DNA of 62,231 bases from Oscillospiraceae bacterium (GCA_021203045.1 JAJQBY010000055.1:11718-73948), one strand, 5' to 3'. Positions 25,660-34,795 are shown, numbered from the stretch's first letter. Numbers and translations: made by a program. The notes: generated from the letters alone by a model not told the origin.

Positions 25660-27213
25660 TTGGCAGAGGAATATGCGGTAAAAATGGTGGACATTACCAA
25701 GACCTTCGGGGCTGTAACCGCCAATGACAGGGTGCATCTGGAGCTGAAAAAGGGAGAGATCCTCTCCCTTCTGGGAGAAAACGGCAGCGGCAAGACCACC
25801 CTGATGAACATGCTCTCCGGCATTTATTTTCCGGACAGCGGCCACATTTTCGTGGACGGACAGGAGGTGACCATCGCCTCCCCCCACGACGCCTATACCC
25901 TGGGCATCGGCATGGTGCACCAGCACTTCAAGCTGGTGGACGTGCTGACCGCGGCGGAGAACATCGAGCTGGGTCTGCCGGGAAAGCTGGTGGTGGACAA
26001 AAAGGCCATCGGCCAGCGCATCCGGGAGATATGCGACCGCTACGGCTTCGTGGTAGAGCCGGAAAAGAAGGTCTACGATATGTCCGTGTCGGAAAAGCAG
26101 ACGCTAGAGATCGTCAAGGCCCTTTACCGGGGCGCCAACGTATTGATACTGGATGAGCCCACCGCCGTGCTGACCCCCCAGGAGACGGAGCGGCTGTTCG
26201 CCGTCATGCGGAACATGAAGGCGGACGGCAAGAGCATCATCATCATCACCCACAAGCTCCATGAGGTGCTGGAAATCTCCGACCGGGTAGCCGTTCTGCG
26301 GAAGGGCGCCTATGTAGGGGACATGGCCACCGCCGGGGCGGACACCCAGACCCTGTCCGATATGATGGTGGGCCGGGCCGTGGACCTGAATATCGACCGG
26401 GCCGATCCGGAAAACATCATCCGCCGCCTGGAGCTGCGCCACCTGACCGTGAAGGACGCCGACGGCGTGCTGCGGCTGGACGATATAAGCCTGGACGTAA
26501 ACGGCGGAGAGATCCTGGGCGTGGCCGGCATCTCCGGCTGCGGGCAGAAGGAGCTTCTGGAGGCCATCGCCGGGCTTCAGGAAACAGAAGACGGCAGCAG
26601 CATAAAATACTTCCCCCAGGGCGCGGAGGGACCGGCAGAGGAGCTGATCGGCCAGAATCCCCGCACCATCGCGGATATGGGCATCCGCTTGGCCTTCGTG
26701 CCGGAGGACCGGCTGGGTATGGGCCTGGTGGGGAGCATGGACCTGGCGGACAATATGATGCTGAAAAGCTATCGGGAGGGCCGGGGGGCCTTCACCGACC
26801 GCAAGCCGCCCCACAAGCTGGCAGAGTCGGTAGTGGAGGAGCTCGAGGTGGTCACCCCCAGCATATCCACTCCGGTGCGCCGCCTCTCCGGCGGAAACGT
26901 GCAGAAGGTCCTGGTAGGCCGGGAGATCGCAGCCCAGCCTACGGTCCTCCTCAGCGCCTATGCTGTCCGGGGCCTGGATATCAACACATCCTATACCATC
27001 TACCGGCTGCTGAATGAGCAGAAGCAGGCAGGCGTCGCCGTCCTGTATGTGGGCGAGGATTTGGACGTGCTGCTGGAGCTGTGCGACCGGATCGCCGTAT
27101 TGTGCGGCGGACGGCTCAGCGGCATACTGGACGCCCGCACCGCCACCAAGGAGCAGGTGGGCTTTATGATGACCAATGTGGCCGGGACCGGCCGGGAGGA
27201 GGGCAAGGCATGA
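25660..27213 (+). CDS. ABC importer ATPase, duplicated domains (NupA/YufO type)
   Basis: About 517 aa with two fused nucleotide-binding domains. TTG 25660 has AGGGGTG about 7 bases upstream; an ATG at 25633 lacks a ribosome site. Domain 1 (about 5-235) has Walker A GENGSGKTT, Q-loop VHQHFKL, signature MSVSEKQTLEIVKAL and Walker B LILDEPTAVL. Domain 2 (about 255-510) has the degenerate P-loop GISGCGQKEL, signature RLSGGNVQKVLVGRE and a Walker-B region LLSAYAVRGLD where the family usually has AxPTRGLD. The set with two RbsC-like permeases matches BMP-type nucleoside/purine importers. The TGA overlaps the next ATG. Confidence 0.9.
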   Translation: MAEEYAVKMVDITKTFGAVTANDRVHLELKKGEILSLLGENGSGKTTLMNMLSGIYFPDSGHIFVDGQEVTIASPHDAYTLGIGMVHQHFKLVDVLTAAENIELGLPGKLVVDKKAIGQRIREICDRYGFVVEPEKKVYDMSVSEKQTLEIVKALYRGANVLILDEPTAVLTPQETERLFAVMRNMKADGKSIIIITHKLHEVLEISDRVAVLRKGAYVGDMATAGADTQTLSDMMVGRAVDLNIDRADPENIIRRLELRHLTVKDADGVLRLDDISLDVNGGEILGVAGISGCGQKELLEAIAGLQETEDGSSIKYFPQGAEGPAEELIGQNPRTIADMGIRLAFVPEDRLGMGLVGSMDLADNMMLKSYREGRGAFTDRKPPHKLAESVVEELEVVTPSISTPVRRLSGGNVQKVLVGREIAAQPTVLLSAYAVRGLDINTSYTIYRLLNEQKQAGVAVLYVGEDLDVLLELCDRIAVLCGGRLSGILDARTATKEQVGFMMTNVAGTGREEGKA

Positions 27214-28307
27214 ACACTTCACACGAGCCGCTGGTGCACATCTCCAAGCGGGACGGCATGGCCTGGTGGAAGGGCTGGCTGATACGTATCGCCGCGGCCC
27301 TGCTGGCCTTGGTGGTCAGCGCTCTGTTTATCTATTCCCTGACGAAAATGAACCCCGTGAAGGTATACGGGGCCATGTGGAACGGCGCCTTCGGCACCAG
27401 CAAGCGCACCTGGGTCACCCTGCGGGATACCATGATGCTGCTGTGCATCGGCGTAGGTCTGGCCCCCGCCTTTAAAATGCGCTTCTGGAATATCGGAGCC
27501 GAAGGCCAGGTGCTGGTGGGCGGCTGCGCCACCGCCGCCGTAATGATCTACTGCCCCGGTCTTCCCACCTGGGTCATCCTTCTCATCGGCATCGTGGTCA
27601 GCCTGATCGCCGGGGCCGTCTGGGGCATCATCCCCGCCGTATTCAAGGCCCGGTGGAACACCAACGAGACCCTTTTCACCCTGATGATGAACTATATCGC
27701 CATACAGCTGACCTGCTTCCTGGTGGCCAAATGGGAAAACCCCTACGGCTCCAACACCGTGGGCATCATCAACCAATCCACCAAGGCGGGCTGGCTGCCC
27801 TCCCTGTTCGGGCAGCAATACGGCTGGAATATCGTGCTGGTGCTGGCCGTGACCGTAGCCATGTACCTCTATCTGAAATATTCCAAGCACGGCTATGAGA
27901 TCGCCGTGGTGGGCCAGAGCGAGAACACTGCCCGCTATGCGGGCATCAGCGTGAAGCGGGTCATCGTCCGCACCATGGCCCTCTCCGGCGCCGTATGCGG
28001 CATGGCCGGCTTCGTGGCCGTAGCCGGAGCCAGCCACACCATCTCCACCAGCACCGCCGGCGGCCGGGGCTTTACTGCCATCATCGTGGCCTGGATGGCA
28101 AAATTCAATACCTTCGTCATGATTCTCATCGCCCTGCTGCTGGTATTTCTGGAAAAGGGCGCTACCCAGATCGCCTCCCAGTTCAACCTGAACGACTATG
28201 CCTCCAATGTGGTCACGGGCATCATTCTGTTCTTCCTGCTGGGCAGTGAATTCTTCATCAACTATACCGTCCGCTTCCGCCGGCGGGAAAAGGAGGCCAA
28301 AGCATGA
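27210..28307 (+). CDS. ABC importer permease 1 (YufP/NupP-like)
   Basis: A 365-aa membrane protein starting by ATGA overlap with the ATPase gene. About 9-10 helices; the BPD_transp_2 family signature is visible in FWNIGAEGQVLVGG (about 97-110) and GKARW-type loop FKARWNTNETLFTLMMNYIA (about 145-165), plus GYEIAVVGQSENTARYAGI (about 228-246), the cytoplasmic coupling segment. It pairs with the second permease (28304) to form the channel. Substrate is probably a nucleoside or related compound, by family analogy only. The C-terminus overlaps the next start. Confidence 0.9.
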   Translation: MNTSHEPLVHISKRDGMAWWKGWLIRIAAALLALVVSALFIYSLTKMNPVKVYGAMWNGAFGTSKRTWVTLRDTMMLLCIGVGLAPAFKMRFWNIGAEGQVLVGGCATAAVMIYCPGLPTWVILLIGIVVSLIAGAVWGIIPAVFKARWNTNETLFTLMMNYIAIQLTCFLVAKWENPYGSNTVGIINQSTKAGWLPSLFGQQYGWNIVLVLAVTVAMYLYLKYSKHGYEIAVVGQSENTARYAGISVKRVIVRTMALSGAVCGMAGFVAVAGASHTISTSTAGGRGFTAIIVAWMAKFNTFVMILIALLLVFLEKGATQIASQFNLNDYASNVVTGIILFFLLGSEFFINYTVRFRRREKEAKA

Positions 28308-29287
28308 CAAGCCTTATATCCCTGCTGAACAACGCCGTCATTTTCGGCACCGTGATTCTTTACGGAGCCATCGGCGAGATCATCACGGAGAAATCCGGCA
28401 ACCTGAACCTGGGCGTACCGGGCATCATGTATCTGGGCGGCATCGCGGGCCTGGCCACCGCCTTCTACTATGAAATGCTGGCCGCAAATCCTGTCGGGAT
28501 CGTCAGCCTGCTGCTGAGCTTTATTGCCGCCTTTCTAGCCGCGGCCCTTGGCGGGCTTATCTATTCCTTCCTGACCATCACCCTGCGGGCCAATCAGAAC
28601 GTGACCGGCCTGACCCTGACCATCTTCGGCGCCGGGCTTGCAAACCTTTATGGCGGCAGCCTGAACAAGCTGGCCGGAGGCGTGGGCCAGATCAGCGTAT
28701 CCCTGACCTCCCGGACCTACCGGGCCTATTTCTCCGGCCTTGCAAACCTGGGGGTGCCGGGAAAGCTGCTGTTTTCCTATGGCTTCATGGCCTATCTGGC
28801 TATCATTATCGCCCTGGTGGCCAGCTGGCTTCTGAACCGCACCCGGGTAGGGCTGAACCTCCGGGCCGTGGGGGAGGACCCCGCCACAGCGGATGCCGCC
28901 GGCATAAACGTCACCAAATATAAATACCTGGCCACCTGCATCGGCGCGGGCATCTCCGGCCTGGGCGGGCTGTACTACTGCATGGACTATATCAAGGGCA
29001 CCTGGACGACGGACAGCACCATCGAGGCCCTGGGCTGGCTGGCGGTGGCACTGGTCATCTTCGCCACCTGGAAGCCCGCGCGGGCCATCTGGTCCGCCTA
29101 CCTGTTCGGCGTCCTTTACTGGGCCTATAACTACATCAGCGGCCTGACGCGGGCCAGCATAGAGCTGTTCAAAATGCTGCCCTATGTGGTCACCATCGTC
29201 GTCCTGATCGTAGTCAGCATGCGCCATTCCAAGGAATCCCAGCCCCCGGAAAGCCTGGGCCAGAGCTACTTCCGGGAAGAACGATAG
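28304..29287 (+). CDS. ABC importer permease 2 (YufQ/NupQ-like)
   Basis: A 327-aa permease, ATGA-coupled to permease 1. It has about 8 helices, with the family motif GAIGEIITEKSGNLNLGVPG (about 19-38) and the coupling loop GLNLRAVGEDPATADAAGI (about 184-202). YufQ-like permeases are shorter than their partner, as here. It ends 21 bases before the HAD gene, with no terminator between, so the phosphatase is likely cotranscribed, which fits nucleotide or sugar-phosphate salvage after uptake. No BMP-family binding lipoprotein gene is seen in the unit. Confidence 0.9.
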   Translation: MTSLISLLNNAVIFGTVILYGAIGEIITEKSGNLNLGVPGIMYLGGIAGLATAFYYEMLAANPVGIVSLLLSFIAAFLAAALGGLIYSFLTITLRANQNVTGLTLTIFGAGLANLYGGSLNKLAGGVGQISVSLTSRTYRAYFSGLANLGVPGKLLFSYGFMAYLAIIIALVASWLLNRTRVGLNLRAVGEDPATADAAGINVTKYKYLATCIGAGISGLGGLYYCMDYIKGTWTTDSTIEALGWLAVALVIFATWKPARAIWSAYLFGVLYWAYNYISGLTRASIELFKMLPYVVTIVVLIVVSMRHSKESQPPESLGQSYFREER

Positions 29288-29308
29288 ATCAAAAAGGAAC
29301 AAAATATC

Positions 29309-29953
29309 TTGAACGTTCAAAGCATTTTCTTCGACCTGGACGGGACGCTGACGGACTCGGCTCCAGGCATCACCAACGCCATCATCTACGCCCGGAAAAA
29401 ATGGGGCCTGCCCACAGGCCCCCCGGCGGACTACTACAAATTCATAGGCCCCCCTATGCCCCAGAGCTTTCAGGACTACTGGGGCTTTTCCCGGCCCGAG
29501 GCGGAGCGTTTTCTGGAGGATTACCGGGAATACTTCATGGACAAGGGCCTGTTTGAAAACAGCGTTTACGACGGCATCCCCGCTATGCTTCAGGCCCTGA
29601 AGGACCGGGGCCGCCGGCTTTTCATCGCCACCACCAAGCCCACCGGCTCCGCTCTGCGCATCGCAGAGCGGTTCGGTCTGGCCCCCTATTTTGAGCTGAT
29701 ATCCGGCAGCGACCCGGAGCGGGACAATACCAAAGCGGACGTGATCGCCTTTGCAAGGGACGCATGCCATGTGGATATGTCCGGCGCCGTCATGGTAGGC
29801 GACCGCCGCCATGACGTGGAGGGCGCCAGAGCCTGCGGCATCGACTGCATCGGCGTGACCTACGGCTTCGGAGGCCGCCGGGAATTGGAGGAAGCCGGCG
29901 CAAAATGGATAGCAGATTCCGTTTTTTCGCTTGCGGCCCTGCTTCTTACATGA
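29309..29953 (+). CDS. HAD family phosphatase (Gph-like)
   Basis: A 214-aa HAD hydrolase starting at TTG 29309, with AAGGAAC upstream. All four motifs are visible: motif I FFDLDGTLTDS (about 7-17), motif II IATTKP (about 110-115), motif III Lys in DNTKADVI (about 140-147), and motif IV VMVGDRRHDVEGA (about 160-172). The helical cap of subfamily I lies between I and II. Typical substrates are phosphoglycolate, nucleoside monophosphates or pyrophosphate. Position at the end of the nucleoside-type importer operon favours a nucleotide- or sugar-phosphate substrate, which is inference. Confidence 0.88.
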   Translation: MNVQSIFFDLDGTLTDSAPGITNAIIYARKKWGLPTGPPADYYKFIGPPMPQSFQDYWGFSRPEAERFLEDYREYFMDKGLFENSVYDGIPAMLQALKDRGRRLFIATTKPTGSALRIAERFGLAPYFELISGSDPERDNTKADVIAFARDACHVDMSGAVMVGDRRHDVEGARACGIDCIGVTYGFGGRRELEEAGAKWIADSVFSLAALLLT

Positions 29954-30000
29954 TATTATAATGGTTGGGCTTAAAAAGCGAGCCTTTTATTGAAAATGAC

Positions 30001-30194
30001 TATTGAAAGGATGTGACAGCACAATGGATGCAGGCAACAGTACCGGCACAAAACGAGGACGACGGCGGCGGGCATCCATTGCCCGCTGACACAGACCCCC
30101 TTTGTGTCTTACTCCTGCCTGAGCGGAGCATTCCGCAGGACCGGCCTATGTCCGGCCCGGGAGCGATCCCAGACTTCAAAAAGGAGGAAGAACA
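30001..30194 (+). promoter_or_regulatory. Structured mgtE leader, candidate cis-acting RNA
   Basis: About 190 bases with several helices: AATGGATGC (30023-30031) with GCATCCATT (30072-30080), GACACA (30088-30093) with TGTGTC (30103-30108), GCGGA (30123-30127) with TCCGC (30132-30136), and a possible pseudoknot CAGGCA (30031-30036) with TGCCTG (30116-30121). The ribosome site AAGGAGGAAGAACA is at the end. I do not recognise the M-box conserved blocks, so a known magnesium riboswitch is not supported, but the placement suggests metal or ion control. Confidence 0.45.
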
Positions 30195-31571
30195 ATGGCT
30201 GAACGCAGTATTACCCTGGAAGCTACCATCAGCGCGCTGGCGGAGCAGAAAAAATACCCCGCCCTGCGGGATATCCTGGTGACCATGAATCCCGCAGACG
30301 TAGCGGCGCTGTTTGACGAACTGGAGGAGCACACGCTCCCCCTTCTTTTCCGGCTTCTGCCCAAGGACCAGGCGGCAGAGACCTTCGTGGAGATGGATAC
30401 CGACACACAGGAGCTTCTGATACGCGGCTTTTCCGACAGCGAGCTGAAGGAGGTCGTAGACGAGCTGTATGTGGACGATGCGGTGGATCTGGTGGAGGAG
30501 ATGCCTGCCAATGTGGTCAAGCGCATATTGCGCCAGGCGGATGCGGAGACCCGCAAGCTGATAAACGAGATCCTCAAATACCCGGACGATTCCGCAGGCT
30601 CCATCATGACCACGGAGTTCGTGGATCTGCGGCCCACCATGACCGCGGTGGACGCCATCAAGCACATCAAACGCACCGGCGTGGACTCGGAGACCATCAA
30701 CACCTGCTATATCACCGACAACGGAAAAAGGCTCATAGGCGCCGTTTCCATCCGGGCCATCATCCTGGCGGAGGACGAGGAGCCTATGGCGGACGTCATG
30801 GAGGACAACGTCATCTCCATCGGCACCCTGGCCGATCAGGAGGAGGCCGTCTCCATGTTCACCAAGTATAACTTCACGGCCCTGCCCGTGGTAGACGGCG
30901 AGGGTCGCCTGGTGGGCATCATCACCGTAGACGACGCCATGGACGTCATGGAGACGGAGGCCACGGAGGACATCGAGATCATGGGCGGCGTCACGCCTAT
31001 CGACAAGCCCTATCTGAAGACCAGCGCCTTTCAGTTCTGGAAGAGCCGCATCCCCTGGCTGATGCTCCTGATGATTTCCGCCACCTTCACCGGCATGATT
31101 CTCAACCACTTTGAGGACGCGCTGGCCGCCGTAACCGCCCTGACGCTGTTTATCCCCATGCTGATGGATACCGGCGGCAACTCCGGCTCCCAGTGCTCCG
31201 TCACGGTAATTCGCGCCCTGTCCCTGGGGGATCTGAGCTTTTCCGATCTGGTCGCCGTCATCTGGAAGGAGATACGGGTGGGCGTCCTCTGCGGCCTGAG
31301 CCTTGCGGTAGTGGCCTTCGGGAAGATCATGCTCATCGATCATCTGCTGCTGCATAACGACGGCGTTACCGTCCTGGTGGCCTTGACCGTGTGCCTGACC
31401 CTGGCGCTGGTAGTGCTGGTGGCCAAGATCGTGGGCTGTATCCTGCCCATGCTGGCGGATAAGCTGGGCTTCGACCCGGCGGTGATGTCCAGCCCCTTCA
31501 TCACCACCATCGTAGACGCCCTGAGCCTGCTGATCTATTTCTGCATCGCCCAGCAGCTTTTGCAGCTGTAA
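30195..31571 (+). CDS. mgtE: Magnesium transporter MgtE
   Basis: A 458-aa channel of the MgtE family. Residues about 5-130 form the superhelical N domain (MNPADVAALFDELEE, LLPKDQAAETF), about 130-255 are paired CBS domains (TEFVDLRP, FTALPVVDGEGRLVGIIT), and five membrane helices follow from about 285 to 457. The family-specific selectivity segment PMLMDTGGNSGSQ is at about 320-332. It admits Mg2+ when cytosolic Mg2+ is low; the N and CBS domains close it. ATG 30195 has the strong site AAGGAGGAAG. Its structured leader suggests post-initiation regulation. Confidence 0.96.
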   Translation: MAERSITLEATISALAEQKKYPALRDILVTMNPADVAALFDELEEHTLPLLFRLLPKDQAAETFVEMDTDTQELLIRGFSDSELKEVVDELYVDDAVDLVEEMPANVVKRILRQADAETRKLINEILKYPDDSAGSIMTTEFVDLRPTMTAVDAIKHIKRTGVDSETINTCYITDNGKRLIGAVSIRAIILAEDEEPMADVMEDNVISIGTLADQEEAVSMFTKYNFTALPVVDGEGRLVGIITVDDAMDVMETEATEDIEIMGGVTPIDKPYLKTSAFQFWKSRIPWLMLLMISATFTGMILNHFEDALAAVTALTLFIPMLMDTGGNSGSQCSVTVIRALSLGDLSFSDLVAVIWKEIRVGVLCGLSLAVVAFGKIMLIDHLLLHNDGVTVLVALTVCLTLALVVLVAKIVGCILPMLADKLGFDPAVMSSPFITTIVDALSLLIYFCIAQQLLQL

Positions 31572-31578
31572 GGGCTCC

Positions 31579-31608
31579 TTGACAACCACCGGGACCCTGT
31601 GCTATCAT
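31579..31608 (+). promoter_or_regulatory. Promoter of the small gene at 31651
   Basis: TTGACA (31579-31584), 18-bp spacer, TATCAT (31603-31608), 42 bases before GTG 31651 and directly after the mgtE stop. Confidence 0.7.
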
Positions 31609-31650
31609 GCAGGAACACCGGACATCAACGCTTTGGAAGGAGGCGGTATC

Positions 31651-31857
31651 GTGGCTTTGAATGCCACCCAGCGGCGTATTCTCAGCGAGGCCAAGCGCAT
31701 GGTGCGCTCGGAAAAGCTGGCCGATTTCATGAACGACTACAAGAGCTATTTTCACCGCCGGTCCACGGGCTACTATGACGACCGGCTGGTATATATCACC
31801 CGCTGGCTCGTGAACGACGAGCAGCAGCACATTGACGACTATTACGGCAGACGCTGA
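31651..31857 (+). CDS. Small conserved-looking hypothetical protein
   Basis: 68 aa from GTG 31651, with GGAGGCGG upstream and its own consensus promoter. The protein is basic, helical and soluble (SEAKRMVRSEKLADFMNDY, then HRRSTGYYDDRLVYITRWL) and ends DDYYGRR. I do not recognise a family. No signal peptide, Cys or membrane segment. It sits alone between mgtE and a perfect hairpin terminator, so it is a monocistronic unit. Promoter, ribosome site and terminator together make it a real gene although short. Confidence 0.7.
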   Translation: MALNATQRRILSEAKRMVRSEKLADFMNDYKSYFHRRSTGYYDDRLVYITRWLVNDEQQHIDDYYGRR

Positions 31858-31860
31858 ACG

Positions 31861-31900
31861 AGGGGCTGTATCAAAACCGAACGGTTTTGATACAGCCCCT
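31861..31900. terminator. 18-bp perfect-stem hairpin after the small gene
   Basis: AGGGGCTGTATCAAAACC (31861-31878) pairs with its complement at 31883-31900, loop GAAC. No T tract, but stem strength and placement 4 bases after the stop suggest termination. Confidence 0.75.
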
Positions 31901-31968
31901 CCGGTCATATAGGCAGGGCGGACCCTCGCCCTGCATGATCTGACGATTTTTCGGGGAGGCGGAATTAT

Positions 31969-33291
31969 ATGGCTACCATTGCAGTCATCGGGGGCGGGGC
32001 CTCCGGGATGGCGGCGGCGCTGGCGGCGGCGGAGAGTCTGGAAAACCACGTGCTGCTGCTGGAGCGGCAGAACCGGGTGGGGCGCAAGCTGGCCGCCACA
32101 GGCAACGGCCGCTGCAATCTTTCAAACGATCACGCCGGACTGCCCCACTATCACGGGAGCGACCCGGATTTTGTTCTGCCGGCACTGACCCGCTTCGGCG
32201 TATCGGAGACCCTGGACTGGTTCGCCGGGCTGGGCCTTGCTGTCCGTCATGAGGAGGGGGGCCGCATCTATCCGCTGACAGACACCGCCGCCAGCGTGGT
32301 GGACGTGCTGCGTCTGGCGCTGGAGGCCCGGAACGTAGAGCTTATGTGCGGCTTCACTGTGAAGGACGCCCGCCGGGAGGGGGACCGTTTCCTCCTGGAA
32401 TCCTCCATGGGCGAGGAGCTCGCCTGTGACAGGCTGATCGTCGCCTGCGGCGGGGTGGCGGGAGAGCGCCTGGGCGGCTCCCGCTCCGGCTATGAGCTGC
32501 TGCGGCTGTTCGGCCACAGTCAGACAGCCCTTCACCCCTCCCTGGTGCAGCTGCGGACAGAAAACACCTGGGTACGCGCCATGAAGGGCGTACGCACCCA
32601 GGCCCGTCTGACGCTGGAGTACTGGGAGCATATCCTCGCCCGGGGAGAGGGAGAGGTGCAATTTGCGGAATACGGCGTCACCGGCCCCGCCGTGTTCGAC
32701 CTGTCCCGGACCGCCGCCGTGATGGGGGAGGGCGGTCTGCTGGTTCTTCGGCTGCTGCCGGAGCTGGAGGAGCGGGACCTCCTTCTCTATATGACAGAAA
32801 AACGAAACGGCTTTTCCAATCTCAAGGCAGAAAATCTCCTGACCGGCGCGCTGCATAACGCCATCGCCCGCACCGTCCTCCGCCGGGCGGAGATACCCCT
32901 GGACGCCAGATTGTGGGCTCTGTCCGACCGGGCACTGGAGCAGATTGCCGCCGTTATCACCCGGTTTGAGCTGCCTCTCCTGGGAACCCCGGGCTTCGAC
33001 GCCGCCCAGGTCACCGCAGGCGGCGTGGAAACGGCGGGCTTCGACCCCTATACCATGGCCAGCCGCCTGGTCCCCGGCCTTTACGCCTGCGGGGAGGTGC
33101 TGGATATAGACGGAGACTGCGGGGGCTATAACCTCCAATGGGCCTGGTCCAGCGGACGCATGGCGGGACTGGCCGCCGGAGGGCAGCTGTCACGATTCGC
33201 CTCCGGAATATCGCTCTGCCTCTGGACAAGGAGGAAACAGCTCTGCCGGCTGCGGCGGAACGGGCATTGGGCACGAAAGTCCGCAGCCTGA
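31969..33291 (+). CDS. HI0933/BaiN-family FAD oxidoreductase, run-on C-terminus
   Basis: 440 aa as read. The FAD-binding motif is VIGGGASGMAAALA at the start, then LLERQNRVGRKLAATGNGRCNLSN (in parts, about 29-52), characteristic of the HI0933/YhiN/BaiN family, and the C-terminal box GEVLDIDGDCGGYNLQWAWSSG (about 364-385). Homologues end soon after this box; here the frame runs 33 codons on, through the start of the next gene. Changing C to G at 33191 would create TGA at 33190-33192. GGGGAGGCGG precedes ATG 31969. The family reduces diverse substrates (bile-acid related for BaiN); the specific role here is unknown. Confidence 0.85.
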   Translation: MATIAVIGGGASGMAAALAAAESLENHVLLLERQNRVGRKLAATGNGRCNLSNDHAGLPHYHGSDPDFVLPALTRFGVSETLDWFAGLGLAVRHEEGGRIYPLTDTAASVVDVLRLALEARNVELMCGFTVKDARREGDRFLLESSMGEELACDRLIVACGGVAGERLGGSRSGYELLRLFGHSQTALHPSLVQLRTENTWVRAMKGVRTQARLTLEYWEHILARGEGEVQFAEYGVTGPAVFDLSRTAAVMGEGGLLVLRLLPELEERDLLLYMTEKRNGFSNLKAENLLTGALHNAIARTVLRRAEIPLDARLWALSDRALEQIAAVITRFELPLLGTPGFDAAQVTAGGVETAGFDPYTMASRLVPGLYACGEVLDIDGDCGGYNLQWAWSSGRMAGLAAGGQLSRFASGISLCLWTRRKQLCRLRRNGHWARKSAA

Positions 33292-34770
33292 CCGTAGTCC
33301 GGAGGGCCGTGGACGCCCGGAAAAAATCGGACGTGCATTTTGTATATACGCTGGATGTATCTGTGAAGGACGAGGCCTCCGCCCTGGCCCGGTGCCGGGA
33401 CGCTGCCCCCGCCCCGAAGGATATCTGGCAGCCTCCCGTATTCGACGGCCGGCGGGACAGCCGCCCCGTCGTGGTGGGCTTTGGTCCCGGAGGGATGTTC
33501 GCCGCCCTGGTGCTGGCCATGGCCGGCCTGCGGCCCATCGTTCTGGAGCGGGGCGAGGCGGCGGAGGCCCGGACCGAAAAGGTAGCCCGCCTGCGGACGG
33601 ACGGCCTGCTTGACCCGGAATCCAATATCCAGTTCGGCGAGGGCGGGGCCGGCGCCTTTTCCGACGGTAAGCTCTCCACCGGGGTAAAGGACCGGCGCAT
33701 CCCCTGGGTGCTGGCCCAGCTGGCGGAGGCCGGCGCCCCGGCGGATATCCTGACGGACGCCAAGCCTCACATCGGCACAGACCTGCTCCCCGGCGTCTGC
33801 GCCGGTATCCGGCAGCGTATCATCGCCCTGGAGGGCGAGGTGCGCTTTTCCACCAAAGTCACAGGTCTGGCTGTGGAAAACGGCCGCCTGACGGGGGCGG
33901 AGACGAACCGGGGTTTTGTACCCTGTGAGGCTCTTATCCTGGCCTGCGGCCACAGCGCCAGAGACACGTTTGAAATGTTATGTAAACTCAACATTCCCAT
34001 AGCCCCCAAGCCCTTCGCCATGGGTGTGCGTATCGAGCACCTTCAGCGGGATATCGACAGGGCCCAGTACGGCCCCTTCGCAGGCCATCCCAGGCTCTCT
34101 GCTGCTGATTATTCCCTGGCCTGCCAGCTTCCGAACGGTCGCCGGTGCTATACCTTCTGCATGTGTCCCGGGGGCGAGGTAGTGCCCGCCGCCAGCGAGG
34201 AGGGACGGGTGTGCACCAACGGGGCCAGCCCCAGCAAACGGAATTATGTAAATTCAAATGCGACCCTCCTGGCCGCCGTTGCGCCGGAGGATTTCCCTTA
34301 CGCCGGCGTTTTGGGCGGCATGCAGTGGCAGCGGGCCATAGAGCAGGCCGCCTATGACGCCGCCGGAGGCGGCTATCTTGCCCCCTGCCAGACCGTAGGA
34401 GGCTTCCTCACCGGTCGGGCGGCGCCGATCAGCGAGGTCACGCCCTCCTACGCCCCGGGGGTACGGGAGCGGGAGCTACGCGGCATTCTCCCCCCCCTGT
34501 GTCGGGGATACCATCGCCGGGGCTCTGCCCATATTCGGCCGCAAGCTCCGGGGCTTCGATATGGACGCGGCCGTACTGACCGGGCCGGAGACCCGCTCCT
34601 CCTCTCCTGTGCGGATGGAACGGGGCGCCGATATGCAAAGCCCCGCCCTGCGGGGGCTTTATCCCTGCGGCGAGGGGGCCGGCTGGGCCGGGGGCATCAT
34701 GAGCGCCGCCGTGGACGGCATCCGCTGCGCCCAGGCGCTGCTGCAATATCTTTCTGACGACAACCCTTGA
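33189..34770 (+). pseudogene. FAD-dependent oxidoreductase, start lost and frameshifted
   Basis: A full-length FAD-dependent dehydrogenase-like sequence (about 527 aa if repaired) broken at two points. Conserved N-terminal sequence TIRLRNIALPLDKEE is preceded by GTC at 33189-33191, where GTG would sit 5 bases after GGAGGG (33178-33183); no canonical start is near. The FAD motif VVGFGPGGMFAALVLA and IQFGEGGAGAFSDGKL are intact. In the run of eight C at 34490-34497 the frame shifts by one; with seven C it would continue into GETRSSSPVR-like TGPETRSSSPVR and YPCGEGAGWAGGIMSAAVDG, which end at 34770. It may be decaying, phase-variable, or misassembled. Confidence 0.8.
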
Positions 34771-34795
34771 CAATCCTGTTCTGCTCTGCTATGCT
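34767..34795 (+). promoter_or_regulatory. Promoter of the flavodoxin gene
   Basis: TTGACA (34767-34772) overlaps the preceding stop codon; 17-bp spacer, TATGCT (34790-34795). Confidence 0.75.

Noticed and set aside
30001-30194. Known M-box magnesium riboswitch before mgtE
   Set aside because: The conserved M-box sequence blocks are not found by eye; kept only as an unassigned structured leader.
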